Assembly: GCA_037039925.1 (NCBI GenBank)
Contig: JAXRKP010000133.1
Location: forward strand, 313,428 to 377,427
DNA: 64,000 nt
Reading direction: 5' to 3'
Source of the DNA: Doris montereyensis
Taxonomy: Eukaryota; Mollusca; Gastropoda; Nudibranchia; Dorididae
In this document: piece by piece, positions 61,476 through 64,000 of the stretch
Numbering within the stretch: the first letter of the stretch is position 1
Layout of the letters: each line of letters begins with the position of its first letter
Translations under genes and position numbers: made by a program
Notes under the pieces: generated by a model
The model's database searches: none
The model's input: only the letters and a program-made list of their open reading frames with translations
Told to the model about the DNA's origin: nothing

Positions 61476-61548
61476 CAATACCATTTTTCTCCAGTTGTTT
61501 CATCAGATATAAATAGTCCCTCTTGACCCACCTATAGATTTGGTCAAA
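61476..61548 (-). other. Possible minus-strand coding exon
   Basis: On the minus strand, AAAAG is followed by the open frame FDQIYRWVKRDYLYLMKQLE and KNGIG, ending at a strong donor, ATTG|GTAAGT. The mix of residues looks coding. I do not recognise the family, the upstream pyrimidine tract is only fair, and no neighbouring exon was found. Confidence 0.3.
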
Positions 61549-61811
61549 CTTTTCTTTTAAACGGATTGAACACACAAGAGTAAAGGAAAGAATATAGTAA
61601 TACATCATGTATCTAATCTATTTATTGTTTGAGGGACGATCCTGAAGACAAAGGCGTTTCAGTAAGAGAGTATATGTGGAGGCAAACAGTGATAATGATA
61701 TGTATATTCTTCCTGTCCCCATCAATGGACCGCGGTGCCCGAAAGGTGTGCTAAGAGTCGTATTACTCATTTCCAGGAAAAAGGAAACTTCTGCACTTTG
61801 CTGTGAAAGAA

Positions 61812-62005
61812 AAATAAAGATGGATTTATAATCCGTATCCCATATCCACCACAAACGCAGACTCGCCGACTGTACATCATTTATCCCCCAGCAGGCCATT
61901 TTATTCAATTTAAAATCCTTCTCAACTCCCTTGAGAGTATACAGCGCAGCAGCCTGTTGGGCGCTTCATACTAAGTCTGACAAGATCTTTCTCTACCTAT
62001 ATTTA
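61812..62005. mobile_element. Family E interspersed element, copy 2
   Basis: AAAGATGGATTTATAATCCG, ACTCGCCGACTGTACATCAT and ACAAGATCTTTCTCTACCTA match copy 1 at 44725. The sequence after it (62049-62294) is open for about 80 basic residues with no recognised product. Confidence 0.6.
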
Positions 62006-62261
62006 TTTACACGAGTCGAATGAGGAAAGTAAAGTCAAGAATAACATCGTGAAAAGACGCTTGGGCCAGCCAATGGTTTTGAACCTGTTCTATCGAGATT
62101 ACAATCTCACAACACCGCCTTTCACTACAACGCCTCACAAAATTAAGATGCATCTAGAACTGAAAAGATTGTTGAAGAGAAAGAAAGAGAATGAACGTGA
62201 AAGATGTAATGCACCCAAAATGAAAGTGGACGGGAACAGAAATGATGCACTTACCAAAATA

Positions 62262-63295
62262 TCTACAAACTCATGCATACAAATACGTTCTTAACACAGT
62301 GCCAGGTAGACAGGCTCATGCATACAAATACCTTATTAACACAATGCCAGGTAGACAGGCTCATGCATACAAATACCTTATTAACACAGTGCCAGGTAGA
62401 CAGGTTCATGCATACAAATACCTTAACACAGTGCCAGGTAGACAGGCTAATGCATACAAATACCTTATTAACACAGTGCCAGGTAGACAGGCTAATGCAT
62501 ACAAATACCTTATTAACACAGTGCCAGGCAGTCAGGCTCATGCATACAAATACCTTAACACAGTGCCAGGCAGTCAGGCTCATGCATACAAATACCTTAA
62601 CACAGTGCCAGGTAGACAGGTTCATGCATACAAATACCTTAACACAGTGCCAGGTAGACAGGCTCATGCATACAAATACCTTAACACAGTGCCAGGCAGT
62701 CAGGCTTATGCATACAAACACCTTAACACAGTGCCAGGCAGTCAGGCTTATGCTTACAAACACCTTAACACAGTGCCAGGTAGTCAGGCTTATGCATACA
62801 AATGCCTTAACACAGTGCCAGGCAGTCAGGCTTATGCATACAAATACCTTATTAACACAGTGCCAGGTAGACAGGCTAATGCATACAAATACCTTATTAA
62901 CACAGTGCCAGGTAGACAGGCTAATGCATACAAATACCTTCTTAACACAGTGCCAGGTAGACAGGCTAATGCATACAAATACCTTATTAACACAGTGCCA
63001 GATAGACAGGCTAATGCATACAAATACCTTAACACAGTGCCAGGCAGACAGGCTAATGCATACAAATACATTATTAACACAGTGCCAGGTAGACAGGCTA
63101 ATGCATACAAATACCTTCTTAACACAGTGCCAGGCAGACAGGCTAATGCATACAAATACCTTCTTAACACAGTGCCAGGTAGACAGGCTAATGCATACAT
63201 GATACAAATACCTTCTTAACACAGTGCCAGGTAGACAGGCTAATGCATACAAATACCTTCTTAACACAGTGCCAGGTAGACAGGTTCATGGAGAG
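62262..63295. repeat. Minisatellite with 42- and 45-bp units, about 24 copies
   Basis: The unit has CATGCATACAAATACCTTAT, TAACACAGTGCCAGG and TAGACAGG. The two length classes differ by a 3-bp ATT, so frames stay open for over 300 codons on both strands (HAYKYLINTVPGRQ on plus). No start context, splice sites or known protein support coding. Confidence 0.95.
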
Positions 63296-64000
63296 TTGTA
63301 CAGAGAATGTGTTGACCATTGGCAGTAACTGTTCAATGATACGTTACATTATAACAAGAGACTGTTCTCTACTATGTACACATTGTATACGGACCTCTGA
63401 AGACAATCAAAGTATCAATAAGTTGAATAACTACACATAGCTCAAAGAGAGAGATCACAGCTTTTATTGATTTCATAATGATGATCCACAGGATCAATCC
63501 AAAGGTCACATCAGAATATACATAGATGTAAATAAAGAAACGAAAAAATCGATTTACTAATAGGGTTGGTCAGAATAGGTTTATGACCCATTCTTCACCA
63601 TTGAGCATGTAGAGAAACCATAAACTCGGGGAGTTAGAGATTACCCTTGTTTTGTTTTTGCGGACAGATTCAACTGAGCTTGCATTTTCAGGCGAAACGC
63701 TAAATGCTCTCGAACTATTCCAAAACGGTTCCTTTTTTTTTTGCTGTACACTCACTCTCTAATGATAATTTTTTTTATTTAACTTGTTTAAAACACCAAA
63801 TCTTATTGATATTGATACATAAATATACTATTTTATGGGATTAACAGTACCTCCATATCCCTGAACTCATAAGAAATTCTGATCCACTTTCATGAAAGGA
63901 AATCTTAAATGAGACAAAAAATGTTATCAGCTCCTTTTAAGCCCTACTATTAGTACTAAGTTATACATTCCATCAACATACTTTCTGAGACAGGGCGTAT
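63296..64000. other. End of window, nothing recognised
   Basis: AT-rich sequence. A short minus-strand stretch near 63855-63910 after CTCATTTAAG (ISFHESGSEFLMSSG) is open, but its donor is weak. Confidence 0.4.

Overview
This is nuclear DNA from an animal: AT-rich, with intron-split genes, GT-AG junctions, long introns and many short repeats. The three recognisable genes are conserved across animals. The SINE-like elements, the very abundant minisatellites and long CT tracts fit a lophotrochozoan, perhaps a mollusc, but that placement is inference. There are no bacterial operons, ribosome binding sites or CRISPR arrays.

Layout. 1-1.3 kb holds weak exon-like pieces, possibly the 3' end of an upstream gene. 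4.9-32.6 kb (+) is a PHF20/PHF20L1-type chromatin reader: tandem Tudor domains, a C2H2 finger, a PHD finger, a long Ser/Thr-rich region and a conserved C-terminal tail. Its first coding exon, carrying the start of Tudor 1, was not found. 32.6-37 kb is intergenic, rich in repeats, with two unassigned exon-like pieces. 44.2-37.8 kb (-) is DNALI1, an inner-arm axonemal dynein light chain (p28), complete in six exons. 44.45-59.8 kb (+) is EMC2, a TPR subunit of the ER membrane protein complex, in ten exons. 60-64 kb holds the EMC2 3' UTR, a possible minus-strand exon, repeats and a large minisatellite.

DNALI1 and EMC2 are head to head with 288 bp between their start codons, so they probably share a bidirectional promoter. 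A ciliary gene and a housekeeping ER gene are thus paired; the PHF20-like gene converges on DNALI1 and has no evident functional link to the others.

The most unusual structure is in EMC2. The 3' splice site of exon 7, with its pyrimidine tract and the first 40 exon bases, is repeated 16 times in tandem with a 64-bp period, and only the last copy continues into the full exon. A second, unrelated array just downstream also has a 64-bp period, and the acceptor of exon 10 is duplicated too. EMC2 exon 5 carries one extra A that breaks the frame. The PHF20-like gene has a candidate stop-containing cassette exon and a +1 frame jump that could be a 31-nt intron or an indel. Several non-autonomous mobile elements with terminal inverted repeats, two tRNA-derived SINE families, LINE 3' ends and more than a dozen minisatellite arrays fill the introns.
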